A DNA stretch of 64,000 bases from Frateuria aurantia DSM 6220 (GTDB taxonomy: Bacteria > Pseudomonadota > Gammaproteobacteria > Xanthomonadales > Rhodanobacteraceae): positions 1,302,001 through 1,366,000 of the forward strand of contig NC_017033.1 in assembly GCF_000242255.2 (NCBI RefSeq), read 5' to 3'. The translations under genes were made by a program, and so were the position numbers. The notes under the pieces were generated by a model. That model worked only from the letters and a program-made list of their open reading frames with translations, had not been told where the DNA came from and ran no database searches. This document shows, piece by piece, positions 55,244-64,000 of the stretch; within the stretch, counting starts at the first letter, position 1, and every line of letters starts with the position of its first letter.

Positions 55244-55906
55244 ATGCGCCTTCTCTTCTTGGCCCAAGGCTTGCTGCTGGGCTCCGTCAGCCTGCTGGCC
55301 GGCTGCTCATCACCGGCGCCCATCCGTTATCAGGGCATTGCCTCGGCCGTCTATCTGCAGCCCAACCTCCATATGCATCACGGACATCTACCCTTCACCT
55401 ACCGGCCGGATGTGGACTGGAGTCATTACCACCACTTCATCATGGAGCCGGTGCGGGTCTATCAGGGGAGCGATGCGCAGTTCGGCAAGAATATCTCCGC
55501 CAAGGACAAGGCCTCGCTGGCCGATGCGTTGCAAGAGCAGTTTGTGCTGCAGTTGGCACAGCGTTTCGCTCAGACCCTGATGTCGTCGGATGATGCCTTG
55601 CGAGTACAGATCACCCTGACAGGGGCACGGCGTACCACGCCGTTCATTGGTACCTTCACCAAGTTCGATGTGGGTGGCACGCCGATCAATCTGCTGCAGT
55701 CGATCAGGGGCCGGGAGGGTCTGTTCAACGGCTCGGTCAGCTACGCCGTCGAGATCTATGCGGCGGACAGCCATCAGCTTCTGCTTTCCTATGTGGACAA
55801 GCAGTATCCCAACGCCATGAACATCAAGGCTTCGCTGGGGCCGTTGACGGCAGCCAGGGCAGGGGCCCGCAAGGCGGCGGCAGGCTTGATGGATGACCTG
55901 CAATGA
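55244..55906 (+). CDS. DUF3313-like lipoprotein
   Basis: A 220-residue lipoprotein: signal MRLLFLAQGLLLGSVSLLAGC with a lipobox LAGC at about residue 21. Mature part has WSHYHHFIMEPVRVYQG, ALRVQITLTGARRT and SVSYAVEIYAADSHQLL, which fit the DUF3313 family of outer-membrane-associated lipoproteins of unknown role. Follows the two-component genes after 179 bases and overlaps a small membrane protein gene. Confidence 0.8.
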   Translation: MRLLFLAQGLLLGSVSLLAGCSSPAPIRYQGIASAVYLQPNLHMHHGHLPFTYRPDVDWSHYHHFIMEPVRVYQGSDAQFGKNISAKDKASLADALQEQFVLQLAQRFAQTLMSSDDALRVQITLTGARRTTPFIGTFTKFDVGGTPINLLQSIRGREGLFNGSVSYAVEIYAADSHQLLLSYVDKQYPNAMNIKASLGPLTAARAGARKAAAGLMDDLQ

Positions 55907-56097
55907 AAACTCCGCTACGGGACGGAATCCGGATTCCTTGGACCGCCATGGTATCGGCATGGTGCCTGGATATGGCCGTCACGTTGGCGGAATGCCTGAT
56001 CGGCATCGGCACGGGAAGCCTGCTGTGCTGGCTGCTGACGCGATGGCTGGCTGTGGTATTGCCGTTCGCCTCGCAAGGTCCGTGCGACGTCGAGTGA
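55903..56097 (+). CDS. Small membrane protein of unknown function
   Basis: A 64-residue product overlapping the lipoprotein stop by ATGA. Two hydrophobic segments (TAMVSAWCLDMAVTLAECLI and SLLCWLLTRWLAVVLPF). No family recognised. The coupled start is the main support that it is real. Confidence 0.45.
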   Translation: MKTPLRDGIRIPWTAMVSAWCLDMAVTLAECLIGIGTGSLLCWLLTRWLAVVLPFASQGPCDVE

Positions 56098-56190
56098 CCG
56101 GGATGGCTGCGGCGGGTCACTCGCGGGCTATGGATGTATCCGGTCCGGGCCTGCCGCATGACAGCTCCGGTGGATGTCGACGCTGCCGCG

Positions 56191-56218
56191 AAGCTCGTAC
56201 GGGGCGAGGTGCGAGCTT
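56191..56218. terminator. Possible bidirectional hairpin between convergent units
   Basis: Arms AAGCTCGTAC and GTGCGAGCTT pair in nine of ten positions around an eight-base loop. It lies between the plus-strand small membrane gene and the 3' end of minus-strand ptsI. No long T-run on either side. Confidence 0.35.
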
Positions 56219-56260
56219 GTCGATCACGTGCAAGCCCCGTAGCCGTCCGATCCGGGCAGT

Positions 56261-58030
56261 TCAGGCTGACGGCGCGTCCGTTTGCGGCCTGCAGCTGGCC
56301 GATTCGGTCATGCTGGCCAGGACCTGTTCGACATCCTCATAGGTGTAGGCGCGCAGCAGCCGCGGCGCCTGCCGCAGCAGCACGCTGCGGTCGAGCTGGC
56401 TAAGTCGTTCGCGCACGGGCAGCAACTGCGAAGGGTGCATGCTGAATTCGCTCAGGCCCAGGGCCAGCAGCAAAGCGGTGAAATGCACGTCGCCGCCGAT
56501 TTCTCCGCACAGGCTGACCGGTTTGCCGACCTTGCGACAGGTGTGGATGACGAAGGCCAGCAGTCGCAACAAGGCGGGTTGCAGCGGGGTGTAGAGATTG
56601 CCCAGGGCATCGTTGTCACGGTCGGCGGCCAAGACATACTGGGTCAGATCATTGCTGCCAATGGCCAGGAAATCGGCATGGTCCAGCAGGGCGCGAACAT
56701 TGATGGCTGCCGCCGGGACTTCGATCATGGCCCCCAGCGGCAGGCGCTCGGGGAGATCGATGCCTTCGCGCTGCAGTTCTTCGCGGGCCATGTTGAACAG
56801 GGCGCGGACGGCGATCAGCTCGTCGCTCTGGGTCACCATCGGCACCAGCACCCGTACCGGACCGTAGCAGGCGGCCCGCAGGATGGCCCGGATCTGGGTG
56901 CCGAACACGGCGGGAAAGCGCAGAGCCAGCCGGATGCCGCGAACGCCAAGTGCAGGGTTTTCCTCCCGCCTGACCAGCAGTCCGGCCGCATCGGCCTTGT
57001 CGGCCCCCAGATCCAGAGTGCGGATGGTGACCGGGGCGCCGCCCATGCCAAGTACCAGATCGCGATAGGCGATGAACTGCTCTTCTTCGGTGGGCAGCTG
57101 CTTGTGGCGCATGAACAGGAATTCGGAGCGGTACAGACCGATGCCATCCGCGCCGTCTCGACGTGCCCTGGCGACGTCATCGCCCAGCTCGGCATTGGCA
57201 TACAGATGGATCTCGACGCCGTCGGCCGTCCGGCTGGGGGCCTGGGCCAAGGCGGCGAGACTTCGGCCACGCCCTTGCTGGCTCCGTTGCCAGCGGCGGT
57301 AGCGGGCCAGATCTGTCGGCTCGGGATGCACGATGGCGCAGCCCTGTTCGGCATCCAGCAGGATCAGGTCGTCGTCATGGATACTCGACAGCGCATCCAG
57401 GGTGCCGACCAGCATCGGCAGGTTCAGGCTTCGGGCCAGAATGGCGCTGTGGGAGTAGGTGCTGCCTGTCGCGGCGACAATGCCCAGCAGCCCGGCCTGG
57501 GCCCATTGGGCCATGTCCGACGGGGCGACCATATCGGCCACCAGAATCTCCCCGACCCGGGCGGCCAGCCGGCGTTCGGCCGCCGTGGTCTGACGTTGCA
57601 AGGCCGACATCACGCGACCGACGACCTGGTCGATGTCCTCGCGGCGGCTGCGCATATAGGGGTCGTTCATGGCATCGAAGATGCCGGCCAGGCGGTCCCG
57701 CTGCTTCTTCAGGGCGGCATCGGCGCGGTAATGGCCCACCCGGATCAATTCATCCAGACCGCGCAGCAGCTCGCCGTCGCTGAGCATGAGGCAGTGCGCG
57801 TCAATGAATTCGTTGACTTCGGCGGCCAGAACGCCATGCAGACGGCCGCGCAGATCTTTCAGTTCCTGGCGGGCGACTTCCAGTGCCTGATGCAGGCGGG
57901 CAAGCTCGGCCTCGACCTCGTGGCTGGCCAGCGGTCGCTGGTCAATCGCATGCTGGGTCGCCGCGACCAGCCGGGCCCGGCCCAGCGTCATGCCAGGCGC
58001 GGCACGGATGCCTTGCAGCTGGATTCTCAT
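56261..58030 (-). CDS. ptsI: Phosphoenolpyruvate-protein phosphotransferase (EI)
   Basis: EI autophosphorylates from PEP and hands the phosphate to HPr. The 589-residue protein has the phospho-His in GSTYSHSAILARSLN at about residue 190, a TIM-barrel PEP domain (RSEFLFM, RTLDLGADK, EENPALGVRGIRL, IGSNDLTQYVLAADRDN) and the active Cys in SLCGEIGGD. It overlaps the HPr gene by ATGA. No sugar permease is near, so this chain is probably regulatory. Confidence 0.96.
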   Translation of the reverse strand: MRIQLQGIRAAPGMTLGRARLVAATQHAIDQRPLASHEVEAELARLHQALEVARQELKDLRGRLHGVLAAEVNEFIDAHCLMLSDGELLRGLDELIRVGHYRADAALKKQRDRLAGIFDAMNDPYMRSRREDIDQVVGRVMSALQRQTTAAERRLAARVGEILVADMVAPSDMAQWAQAGLLGIVAATGSTYSHSAILARSLNLPMLVGTLDALSSIHDDDLILLDAEQGCAIVHPEPTDLARYRRWQRSQQGRGRSLAALAQAPSRTADGVEIHLYANAELGDDVARARRDGADGIGLYRSEFLFMRHKQLPTEEEQFIAYRDLVLGMGGAPVTIRTLDLGADKADAAGLLVRREENPALGVRGIRLALRFPAVFGTQIRAILRAACYGPVRVLVPMVTQSDELIAVRALFNMAREELQREGIDLPERLPLGAMIEVPAAAINVRALLDHADFLAIGSNDLTQYVLAADRDNDALGNLYTPLQPALLRLLAFVIHTCRKVGKPVSLCGEIGGDVHFTALLLALGLSEFSMHPSQLLPVRERLSQLDRSVLLRQAPRLLRAYTYEDVEQVLASMTESASCRPQTDAPSA

Positions 58031-58296
58031 GCCCCCTCGTCGAACTTGCGCTCGAACAGGGCGACCACCGCGGCCAGGGCCTCTTGCTCATCGTTGCCGG
58101 TGGCCCGGATGGTCAACGGCGTACCGATGCCGGCGGCCAGCATCATCACACCCATGATGCTTTGCGCGTTGACTTCGCGTTCGCCGCTGATCAGGTGGAT
58201 GGTCGACTGATATTTCTGTGCCAGCTGGACCAGCTTGGCCGAGGCACGGGCATGCAGACCGAGCCGGTTGGAGACCACAATATCTTGTTCAAGCAT
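58027..58296 (-). CDS. ptsH: Phosphocarrier protein HPr
   Basis: An 89-residue HPr with phospho-acceptor His in NRLGLHARASAKLV (about residue 15) and the regulatory Ser in NAQSIMGVM near 46, the site used by the HPr kinase encoded at 59.6 kb. The start at 58296 overlaps the EIIA stop by eight bases. Transfers phosphate from EI to EIIA. Confidence 0.95.
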   Translation of the reverse strand: MLEQDIVVSNRLGLHARASAKLVQLAQKYQSTIHLISGEREVNAQSIMGVMMLAAGIGTPLTIRATGNDEQEALAAVVALFERKFDEGA

Positions 58297-58681
58297 GATC
58301 GATGAATATACCTCCGCGACCACCGCTGGCCGCGATTTCAGCCAGCTCGTCCAGCGGTCGTTCCGCGTAGTTGAGCACCCGCAGCAACATCGGAAGATTG
58401 AGGCCCGATACGCAGCGCAGACGCACGCCCAGACTGCTCAGCGACAGTCCGATATTGCAGGGCGTGGCACCATACAGGTCGGACAACGCCAGCACGCCAT
58501 CGCCTTCGTCCAGCGCGCGGGCATGGGTGGCGGTGAGGTCGCGCATGACGTCGGGATCGGCACAGGGGGGGACCTCCACGGCGTCGATGTGCAGGGGCAG
58601 GCTGGGCAGCACGTGCTGCACCGCCGTGACCAACGCACTGCCTACCGCTTCATGCGTCAGCAACAGCACGCCGACACTCAT
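58289..58681 (-). CDS. PTS mannose-type EIIA domain protein
   Basis: A 130-residue single-domain EIIA of the mannose family: phospho-His in LLLTHEAVGSAL near residue 10, ALSDLYGATPCNIGLSL and GLNLPMLLRVLNY. With no EIIB/C partners nearby it likely acts as a regulatory phospho-acceptor, as proposed for this operon in other Proteobacteria. Coupled to ptsH. Confidence 0.92.
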   Translation of the reverse strand: MSVGVLLLTHEAVGSALVTAVQHVLPSLPLHIDAVEVPPCADPDVMRDLTATHARALDEGDGVLALSDLYGATPCNIGLSLSSLGVRLRCVSGLNLPMLLRVLNYAERPLDELAEIAASGGRGGIFIDHA

Positions 58682-58715
58682 GTCGGCTGACCGTCAAATG
58701 ACTTGGGGCTTGGGT

Positions 58716-59621
58716 TCATTCAATTTCTCGGTGGAAGCTCACCACGTTGCCGTAGTGCGCACGATAATGCGCCGCGAGTTTTTCTACCAGATAGACCGAG
58801 CGATGACGGCCGCCGGTGCAGCCGATCGATACGGTCAGATAGCTGCGGTCATCTTTCTGGAACTGCGGCAGCCAGCTGTCCAGCCAGCGCGAGGTATCGG
58901 CAAAATACTGCTGGACCATCGGTTCCTGGTCCAGATACTCACGTACCGGCGAGTCGCGGCCCGACAGCGGGCGCAGGGCCGGCTGCCAGTGCGGATTGGG
59001 CAGGCAGCGGGCATCGAAGACAAAGTCGGCATCCAGCGGCAGGCCGCGCTTGAAGGCGAAGGACTCGAACATCAGTGTGAAGCCGTCCCTGCGGGCAGCA
59101 TAGCTGGTCGCCACCAGGCGCCGCAGCTGATGCACATTCAGGTCGCTGGAATCGATCACCCGCTCGGCCAGTGCCACCAGAGGCTTCAGTCGCTGCCGTT
59201 CCTCGGCGATGGCTTCGGCCAGCGAGCGGCCCGGCACACCCAGCGGATGCCGGCGGCGGGTTTCGGAAAAACGCTTGATCAGGACTTCGTCGCGACAGTC
59301 CAGAAACACCAGATGCAACTGGACGCCACGGGCGGCCAGCGCGGACAGGATGGAGGGCATGCGCTGCAGTTCGTCATTGCGGTTGCGCACGTCGATGCCG
59401 ACCGCGATCTGGCGGATGGCACTGCTTCGGTCCTCGGCATCGACGGTGGCGACCAGATCCGGCAGCAGGCCGGCCGGCAGATTGTCGACGCAGTAGAAAC
59501 CCAGATCCTCCAGGGCCCGCAGCACCACGGTCTTGCCGCCGCCGGACAGGCCGGACAACAGGATCAGACGGATCTCGTCGTTGGCGGGCGGCGGGGTGTC
59601 GCTGAAAACGGGATTTACCAT
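58716..59621 (-). CDS. rapZ: RNase adapter protein RapZ
   Basis: A 301-residue nucleotide-binding protein that in enterobacteria guides RNase E to the GlmZ small RNA. Walker A is [20 protein letters not shown] (Gly where Ser is more usual). Later [30 protein letters not shown] and [14 protein letters not shown] are diagnostic. It overlaps hprK by seven bases and precedes EIIA. Confidence 0.95.
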   Translation of the reverse strand: MVNPVFSDTPPPANDEIRLILLSGLSGGGKTVVLRALEDLGFYCVDNLPAGLLPDLVATVDAEDRSSAIRQIAVGIDVRNRNDELQRMPSILSALAARGVQLHLVFLDCRDEVLIKRFSETRRRHPLGVPGRSLAEAIAEERQRLKPLVALAERVIDSSDLNVHQLRRLVATSYAARRDGFTLMFESFAFKRGLPLDADFVFDARCLPNPHWQPALRPLSGRDSPVREYLDQEPMVQQYFADTSRWLDSWLPQFQKDDRSYLTVSIGCTGGRHRSVYLVEKLAAHYRAHYGNVVSFHREIE

Positions 59622-60565
59622 GTGCGCAGCCTCCGCATCTGGTGGGCTTGCCTGTCAATGAAGGTCTGGGCCGGGTCGATGCCCTTGCTGCGCAGAACGT
59701 GATTGCGTACGGCCGCCTCGACCATCACGCCGAGATTGCGTCCGGGGGCCACTGGCAAGGTAATCATCGGGACCGGAACCTCGAAGAGTTCGCGATGACC
59801 GACATCGCCGGTCAGGCGGGTCATCGGATCACCGTCCCCATCCAGCTGCAATGGCTTGAGATGAATGATCAGACGCAGGTACTTGCTGGTCTTCACGGCG
59901 ACATGACCGAACATCTCGCGGATGTTGAGCACCCCGAGTCCGCGGACCTCCAGAAGGTCCTGCAGCAGCTCGGGACAGCTGCCGTCAATCACGTCGGGCG
60001 CGATCAGGGTGAATTCGGTGGCATCATCGGCAACCAGGCGGTGACCTCGACTGATCAGCTCCAGCGCCAGTTCGCTCTTGCCCGATCCGGCCTCGCCAGT
60101 GATCAGCACGCCATTGGAAAAGACTTCCAGAAAGACACCGTGCAGCGTGATCCTCGGCGCCAGCTGGCGGGCAAGATGATAATGCAGCCAGGTCAGCAGT
60201 TCGTGGCCGCGCTTGGAGCTGAGCCACAAGGGGGTGTGGCTGGCTTCGGCCAGCTGAAGCAGATCCTCGGGGATGCGCTGGTTCTTGCTGACGATCAGCG
60301 CCACCGGATCCGAGATCGCAATGCTGGCCAGTGTCTGTTCGCGTTGAGCGGGACTGAGCTGGCCCAGATAGTGCAGCTCTTCGGTGCCGATGATCTGGAT
60401 CTTGTTCGGATAGATGATGTTGAGATAACCGACCAGCGACGGGCGTCGCGACTTGGTCAGTCTCGGTTCGAGTCGGCGGGCCTCGCCTTGCCGGCCGGCC
60501 TCCCACCGCAAATCCAGGCGCTCGTGCACGCCGTCGAACAACTGCCTTGCGCTGAGCCGATCCAA
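59615..60565 (-). CDS. hprK: HPr kinase/phosphorylase
   Basis: A 316-residue bifunctional enzyme that phosphorylates or dephosphorylates the regulatory Ser of HPr. Walker A is [20 protein letters not shown] near residue 155; VADDATEF follows; the family signature is in [16 protein letters not shown]. The start is a TTG at 60565 with GGAGG four bases upstream. Located with HPr, EI and EIIA, so the chain senses metabolic state. Confidence 0.95.
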   Translation of the reverse strand: MDRLSARQLFDGVHERLDLRWEAGRQGEARRLEPRLTKSRRPSLVGYLNIIYPNKIQIIGTEELHYLGQLSPAQREQTLASIAISDPVALIVSKNQRIPEDLLQLAEASHTPLWLSSKRGHELLTWLHYHLARQLAPRITLHGVFLEVFSNGVLITGEAGSGKSELALELISRGHRLVADDATEFTLIAPDVIDGSCPELLQDLLEVRGLGVLNIREMFGHVAVKTSKYLRLIIHLKPLQLDGDGDPMTRLTGDVGHRELFEVPVPMITLPVAPGRNLGVMVEAAVRNHVLRSKGIDPAQTFIDRQAHQMRRLRTW

Positions 60566-60698
60566 GCAACCTCCATCCGGAACGGATGGCGGATGCCATC
60601 CCTGAACGATCTATTCAGTTCGTAGTGTGCCACAGCGCGGATCCCGGGTGCAGACGTGGCCGCAGTCCGCTACAGGGCTGCGGCCACGGGGTGCAGGC

Positions 60699-61022
60699 TC
60701 AGCTGCTCAGACGCTCCTTGCGGACTTCCATGGCATGCTTGTCGTAGACCTTTCCATGATATTTGCGCAGCTGCCCGACCAGACGGTCGAACAGGCGGTC
60801 GATCGAACCGTAGAGATTGGACTCCACGGCTTCGGCACGGAGGGTCGTGCCAGCGACGGCAAGTGTGGCGTCGGCGCGTTGCTCGCGTTTGGATACGGAA
60901 AGGACCACGGCGAGATTGGTGGTCTTCTTGTAGGTACGATTCAAACGATCAATCTTGCCGAGGACGTGTGCGCGTAGTGCCTCGGTGACGGCGAGCTGTT
61001 GGCCGCTGATCTGTACTTGCAT
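60699..61022 (-). CDS. hpf: Ribosome hibernation promoting factor (short form)
   Basis: A 107-residue HPF/YfiA-family protein (MQVQISGQQLAVTEALRAHV, then NLAVVLSVSKREQRADATL and SIDRLFDRLVGQLRKYHGK). It binds the 30S decoding site in stationary phase. The ATG at 61022 follows AGGAGG; an open frame extending upstream is not needed. Standard position downstream of rpoN. Confidence 0.94.
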   Translation of the reverse strand: MQVQISGQQLAVTEALRAHVLGKIDRLNRTYKKTTNLAVVLSVSKREQRADATLAVAGTTLRAEAVESNLYGSIDRLFDRLVGQLRKYHGKVYDKHAMEVRKERLSS

Positions 61023-61180
61023 GAGTCGCCTCCTGAGAGAGTGCCGCATTGCGCGGATCTGTTTAAGAGTCAATGCGTCGGCAGAAGCTTGTCCACGCAT
61101 TGATGGACTTGCCAGGGTCGTGCAGGGTGTTTTTGGGTGGCTGAACCTCCGTGACAGTTTGATGACCTAGTGATAGCACA

Positions 61181-62662
61181 TCATCCGGCACGTTGTCTCT
61201 GGCTTGAACTGGGGATGCGCAAAATGTCACGGTACTTGGCCACCGTACGGCGTGCGAGCTGAATGCCCTGGTCATGGAAGCGATCGGCAATAGCTTGATC
61301 TGAAAGAGGTTTTTTGGGGTTTTCCGCGTCCACCAGCTTGCGCAACAGAGCTTGAATGGCGATCGCGGAAGCTCCATCGCCGGTTTCGGTGGTGATCCGG
61401 CTGGAGAAAAAATGCTTGAACTCGAACAGCCCGCGAGGGGTATGCATGTACTTGTGACTGGTCACCCGCGAAATGGTCGATTCATGCATGTCGACCTCTT
61501 CGGCGATTTCCCGCAGCACCAGCGGTTGCATGCCTTCAGGGCCGTGCTCCAGAAAGCCGCGCTGCCTCTGGACAATCGCGGAGGCCACCTTCAGCAGCGT
61601 CTGGCTGCGGGCTTCCAGGCTCTTCAGCAACCAGCGGGCCTCCTGCAGCTGGCCGCGCATCCAGCTGGCGTCATGGCCGCGGGTCTCGGCCATTAGCTGG
61701 CAGTAATACTGGTTGATCCGCAACGGGGGCTGGGCACCCGGATTCAGGCTGACCTGCCATTCACCGCTGGCGCGGCGCTGGACATAGACGTCCGGGGCTA
61801 TGTATTCCACCGGTGCCTGGTCATAGCCGGCGCCGGGCTGCGGGTCGAGGCGACGGATCAGCTGAGCGGCGGCCTCGATCTCCTGCGGCGGTCGCTGCAG
61901 AAGGCGAGCCAGCTGCGACACGTCGTGACGGGCCAGCAAGTCCAGATGGGACTGGATGATGGCCAGCGCCAGATCGCCGGCCGGGTCCTGCTCGTGCAGT
62001 GTCCGGATCTGGCTGCCCAGGCAGTCCTGCAGGTCCAGACTGGCGACACCGACCGGATCGAATTGCTGCAGCCGGCGGCGGATGGCCTCGACTTCCTCCG
62101 GCTGCACGGCAGCCGCCGCCGGGATGGCGGCCGTCACGTCGGACAGCGGCCCCTCCAGATAGCCGCGGGCATCGACGGCATCGATCAGGGCCAGCGCGAT
62201 GATCTGATCGCGCGGAGCGAAGGCGGAGAGGTTCAGCTGCCAGCGCAGATGGTCCTGCAGCGAGTCGGGCGAGGCATCCTGCGCCTCGAATCCCTCGCCG
62301 GAAGGACCGGCGGAGTAGCCGGCATCGGCCATGGAAAAATCGATGGGCTGGTCAGCGCTGCTGTCGCCGGCCCATTCCATCGACTCGGGCTCATCTCCGC
62401 CGGTAAGACCGATGTCAGCCTCGGCGTAGGCCTCTGCGGCCTCGGCTCCGGCTTCTGCGGCAGGCTCGTTCGTATCGGCCTCGGCGTCGCCAGCCGGGCT
62501 GTGGTCGTCTTCGTCCAGCTCCAGCATGGGGTTGCTTTCGGCCAGCTGCCGCAGCTCGGCGACCAACTCCAGCTGTGACAGCTGCAGCAGGCGGATGGCC
62601 TGTTGCAACTGGGGTGTGAGTGCCAGTTGCTGGCTGAATTTGAGTTGCAGGGTGGGCTTCAT
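61181..62662 (-). CDS. rpoN: RNA polymerase sigma-54 factor
   Basis: A 493-residue sigma-54. Region I is Gln/Leu-rich (LKFSQQLALTPQLQQAIRLL). An acidic region II (~50-110) is long. The core-binding part follows, and the C-terminal RpoN box is ARRTVAKYRDILRIPSS, which reads the -24 element. It needs AAA+ activators. Lies between lptB and hpf as in most proteobacteria. Confidence 0.96.
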   Translation of the reverse strand: MKPTLQLKFSQQLALTPQLQQAIRLLQLSQLELVAELRQLAESNPMLELDEDDHSPAGDAEADTNEPAAEAGAEAAEAYAEADIGLTGGDEPESMEWAGDSSADQPIDFSMADAGYSAGPSGEGFEAQDASPDSLQDHLRWQLNLSAFAPRDQIIALALIDAVDARGYLEGPLSDVTAAIPAAAAVQPEEVEAIRRRLQQFDPVGVASLDLQDCLGSQIRTLHEQDPAGDLALAIIQSHLDLLARHDVSQLARLLQRPPQEIEAAAQLIRRLDPQPGAGYDQAPVEYIAPDVYVQRRASGEWQVSLNPGAQPPLRINQYYCQLMAETRGHDASWMRGQLQEARWLLKSLEARSQTLLKVASAIVQRQRGFLEHGPEGMQPLVLREIAEEVDMHESTISRVTSHKYMHTPRGLFEFKHFFSSRITTETGDGASAIAIQALLRKLVDAENPKKPLSDQAIADRFHDQGIQLARRTVAKYRDILRIPSSSQRQRAG

Positions 62663-62754
62663 GTACGCGTCGTGCGGATGGCCATGCGGCGGGGGCGCAG
62701 CGGCCCCGTTGCGGTCATGTTAGCGGTTTGCAGCGGCCGGGGAGGTGATCCTGA

Positions 62755-63474
62755 TCACAGCCGGAATTCCTTGCCCAGATACACTTCGCGGACCTTGGCA
62801 TCGGCCAGGATGTGGGCCGGCGAGCCCTTCGACAATACGCCGCCGTCACTGAGGATATAGGCGCGATCACAGATGCCCAGGGTTTCACGCACATTGTGGT
62901 CGGTGATCAGCACGCCGATGCCGCGATCCTTGAGATGCAGCACGATGCGCTGGATTTCACCCACCGAAATCGGGTCGACGCCGGCAAAAGGTTCGTCCAG
63001 CAGCATATAGCGGGGTCGGGCCGCCAGAGCCCGGGCGATTTCCACGCGCCTGCGCTCGCCGCCGGAAAGGCTGATGCCTTTCTGGTCCGCGATATGGGTG
63101 ATCTTCAGTTCGTCCAGCAGGCTTTCCAGCTCCTGCTTGCGCTGGCTGGCCGTCAGGCCTTCGCGCAGTTCTAGTACGGCAAGAATATTGTCGCTCACGC
63201 TCAGGCGGCGGAATACCGAGGCTTCTTGGGGCAGATAGCCGATGCCCATCTTGGCCCGCTGGTGCATGGGCAGATCGGTGATGTCCTGCTCGTCCAGCGT
63301 GATCTTGCCGCCGTCGGCCTCGACCAGACCGACCACCATGTAGAAACAGGTAGTCTTGCCCGCGCCGTTGGGCCCGAGCAGACCGACTACCTCGCCTTCG
63401 GCAATGTCGAAGCCGAAATCCTTGACGACCTGGCGGGCCTTGAACCGCTTCTGCAGATTTGCCGCTGCCAGCAT
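62755..63474 (-). CDS. lptB: LPS export ABC transporter ATPase LptB
   Basis: A 239-residue ATPase that powers lipopolysaccharide extraction by LptFG at the inner membrane. Walker [12 protein letters not shown] near 35, Q-loop YLPQEASVF, signature [15 protein letters not shown] and Walker [12 protein letters not shown]. Its start overlaps the lptA stop (TGATG). Confidence 0.97.
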   Translation of the reverse strand: MLAAANLQKRFKARQVVKDFGFDIAEGEVVGLLGPNGAGKTTCFYMVVGLVEADGGKITLDEQDITDLPMHQRAKMGIGYLPQEASVFRRLSVSDNILAVLELREGLTASQRKQELESLLDELKITHIADQKGISLSGGERRRVEIARALAARPRYMLLDEPFAGVDPISVGEIQRIVLHLKDRGIGVLITDHNVRETLGICDRAYILSDGGVLSKGSPAHILADAKVREVYLGKEFRL

Positions 63475-64000
63475 CAGTGCCGGCTCGCGCTGCTGGCGGT
63501 GGCCGGTGCCGGTGCGGCGTGGTCGCGTGCCGGCTGCAGGGTGCCGCTGGCCGGTTTGCCGCTGGCGGCAGGGGGGGTCTTGGGCAGGATCACGCCATGG
63601 ACCAGGCCGTCACCGTTGCTCTGGCCGGTGATCAGGCTCTGATGGGTGTCATAGGTCAGCTTGTCGCCATGGAACTCGCCACGCCCGGCCTGCTTGGCCA
63701 CGGCATGGCCGGTCAGCACCGCGATGCCGCTGTTGTAGGCATAGGTGATGGTGTCGGCATCGCCGGTCATCAGATTGCCTTCGTCGTCCAGTTCTTCGAT
63801 ATGCGCCTGGGGCTGGGTCCCGGTCAGCACTACATGATCCACCTGGCTGTCGGCATCCAGGTAGATCCTGGCCAGATCGCCTGTGCCCTTGATCGTGCCC
63901 TGGGTGATCACCACGTGCTTGCGCAGGGTGGTGACGCCATTGGGCCGATTCTGGATGTCCGAGGAATTGGCGACGTAGTTGATCGGCTTCTGCCGGTCAT
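63474..64000 (-). CDS. lptA: LPS transport periplasmic protein LptA, partial
   Basis: The frame is open through the window edge, so the N-terminus with its signal is outside. The visible ~175 residues show the beta-jellyroll repeats of the OstA/LptA domain ([50 protein letters not shown] and [16 protein letters not shown]). The C-terminal ~35 residues are a Pro/Ala-rich tail. LptA bridges inner and outer membranes for lipopolysaccharide. Confidence 0.93.
   Translation of the reverse strand, partial: DRQKPINYVANSSDIQNRPNGVTTLRKHVVITQGTIKGTGDLARIYLDADSQVDHVVLTGTQPQAHIEELDDEGNLMTGDADTITYAYNSGIAVLTGHAVAKQAGRGEFHGDKLTYDTHQSLITGQSNGDGLVHGVILPKTPPAASGKPASGTLQPARDHAAPAPATASSASRH

Noticed and set aside
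56282-58210. Long plus-strand open frame opposite ptsI
   Set aside because: Antisense of ptsI; low-complexity Gln/Gly/Ala composition and no family motifs.
58371-59702. Plus-strand open frame opposite EIIA and rapZ
   Set aside because: Shadow of the two minus-strand genes; no ribosome site or domain.

Overview
The window looks like chromosome of a GC-rich gammaproteobacterium of the Xanthomonadales, most likely the Rhodanobacteraceae (Frateuria/Dyella/Rhodanobacter type). This is inferred from codon use, from the lptA-lptB-rpoN-hpf-hprK-rapZ-EIIA-HPr-ptsI block, from tRNAs with encoded CCA, and from the acetic-acid-bacteria-like molybdenum aldehyde dehydrogenase. No species can be fixed from the sequence alone.

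Layout. 1-5.6 kb: the 3' end of a YadA-type trimeric adhesin, three tandem DUF2827 paralogues that may be glycosyltransferases, a frameshifted relic of a low-molecular-weight tyrosine phosphatase, and a TonB-like lipoprotein. 5.6-8.7 kb: housekeeping uvrC, pgsA and three identical tRNA-Gly(GCC) genes. 8.8-36 kb: an accessory island starting with a broken integrase beside the tRNA cluster. It holds three LysR regulators, alcohol and quinone oxidoreductases, two NepI-like MFS pumps, a three-subunit molybdopterin/2Fe-2S/cytochrome c aldehyde dehydrogenase, an HxlR regulator and several SDRs. These are interleaved with many broken genes (SDRs, mocA, xdhC, MAPEG, doxX, PQQ sugar dehydrogenase, IS3 and IS5 transposases). 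Two inverted copies of a ~100-bp MITE-like repeat lie here, one with a 5-bp target duplication inside doxX.

36.2-43.2 kb is the most interesting part. A LuxR-type acyl-homoserine-lactone receptor with the conserved ligand-pocket residues and no luxI in the window lies tail-to-tail with an operon of cytochrome P450, class I terpene synthase and KshA-like Rieske oxygenase. A near-perfect 24-bp lux-box palindrome lies upstream of that operon. Diverging on the other side is a threonyl-tRNA synthetase whose editing-site residues are lost while its catalytic zinc ligands are kept. I read this as a possible quorum-regulated oxidised-terpenoid cluster with a candidate target-duplicate resistance gene. 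The cluster membership, the regulation and the resistance role are inference.

43.5-56 kb: a secreted GH32 fructan hydrolase, an XRE regulator ahead of an aldehyde dehydrogenase/acetolactate synthase pair, tRNA-Cys, a dCMP deaminase, tsaB, an OmpR-type two-component system and a DUF3313-like lipoprotein. 56.2-64 kb (minus strand): the regulatory phosphotransferase system (EI, HPr, mannose-type EIIA, RapZ, HPr kinase), hpf, rpoN, lptB and the 3' part of lptA, running off the window end.
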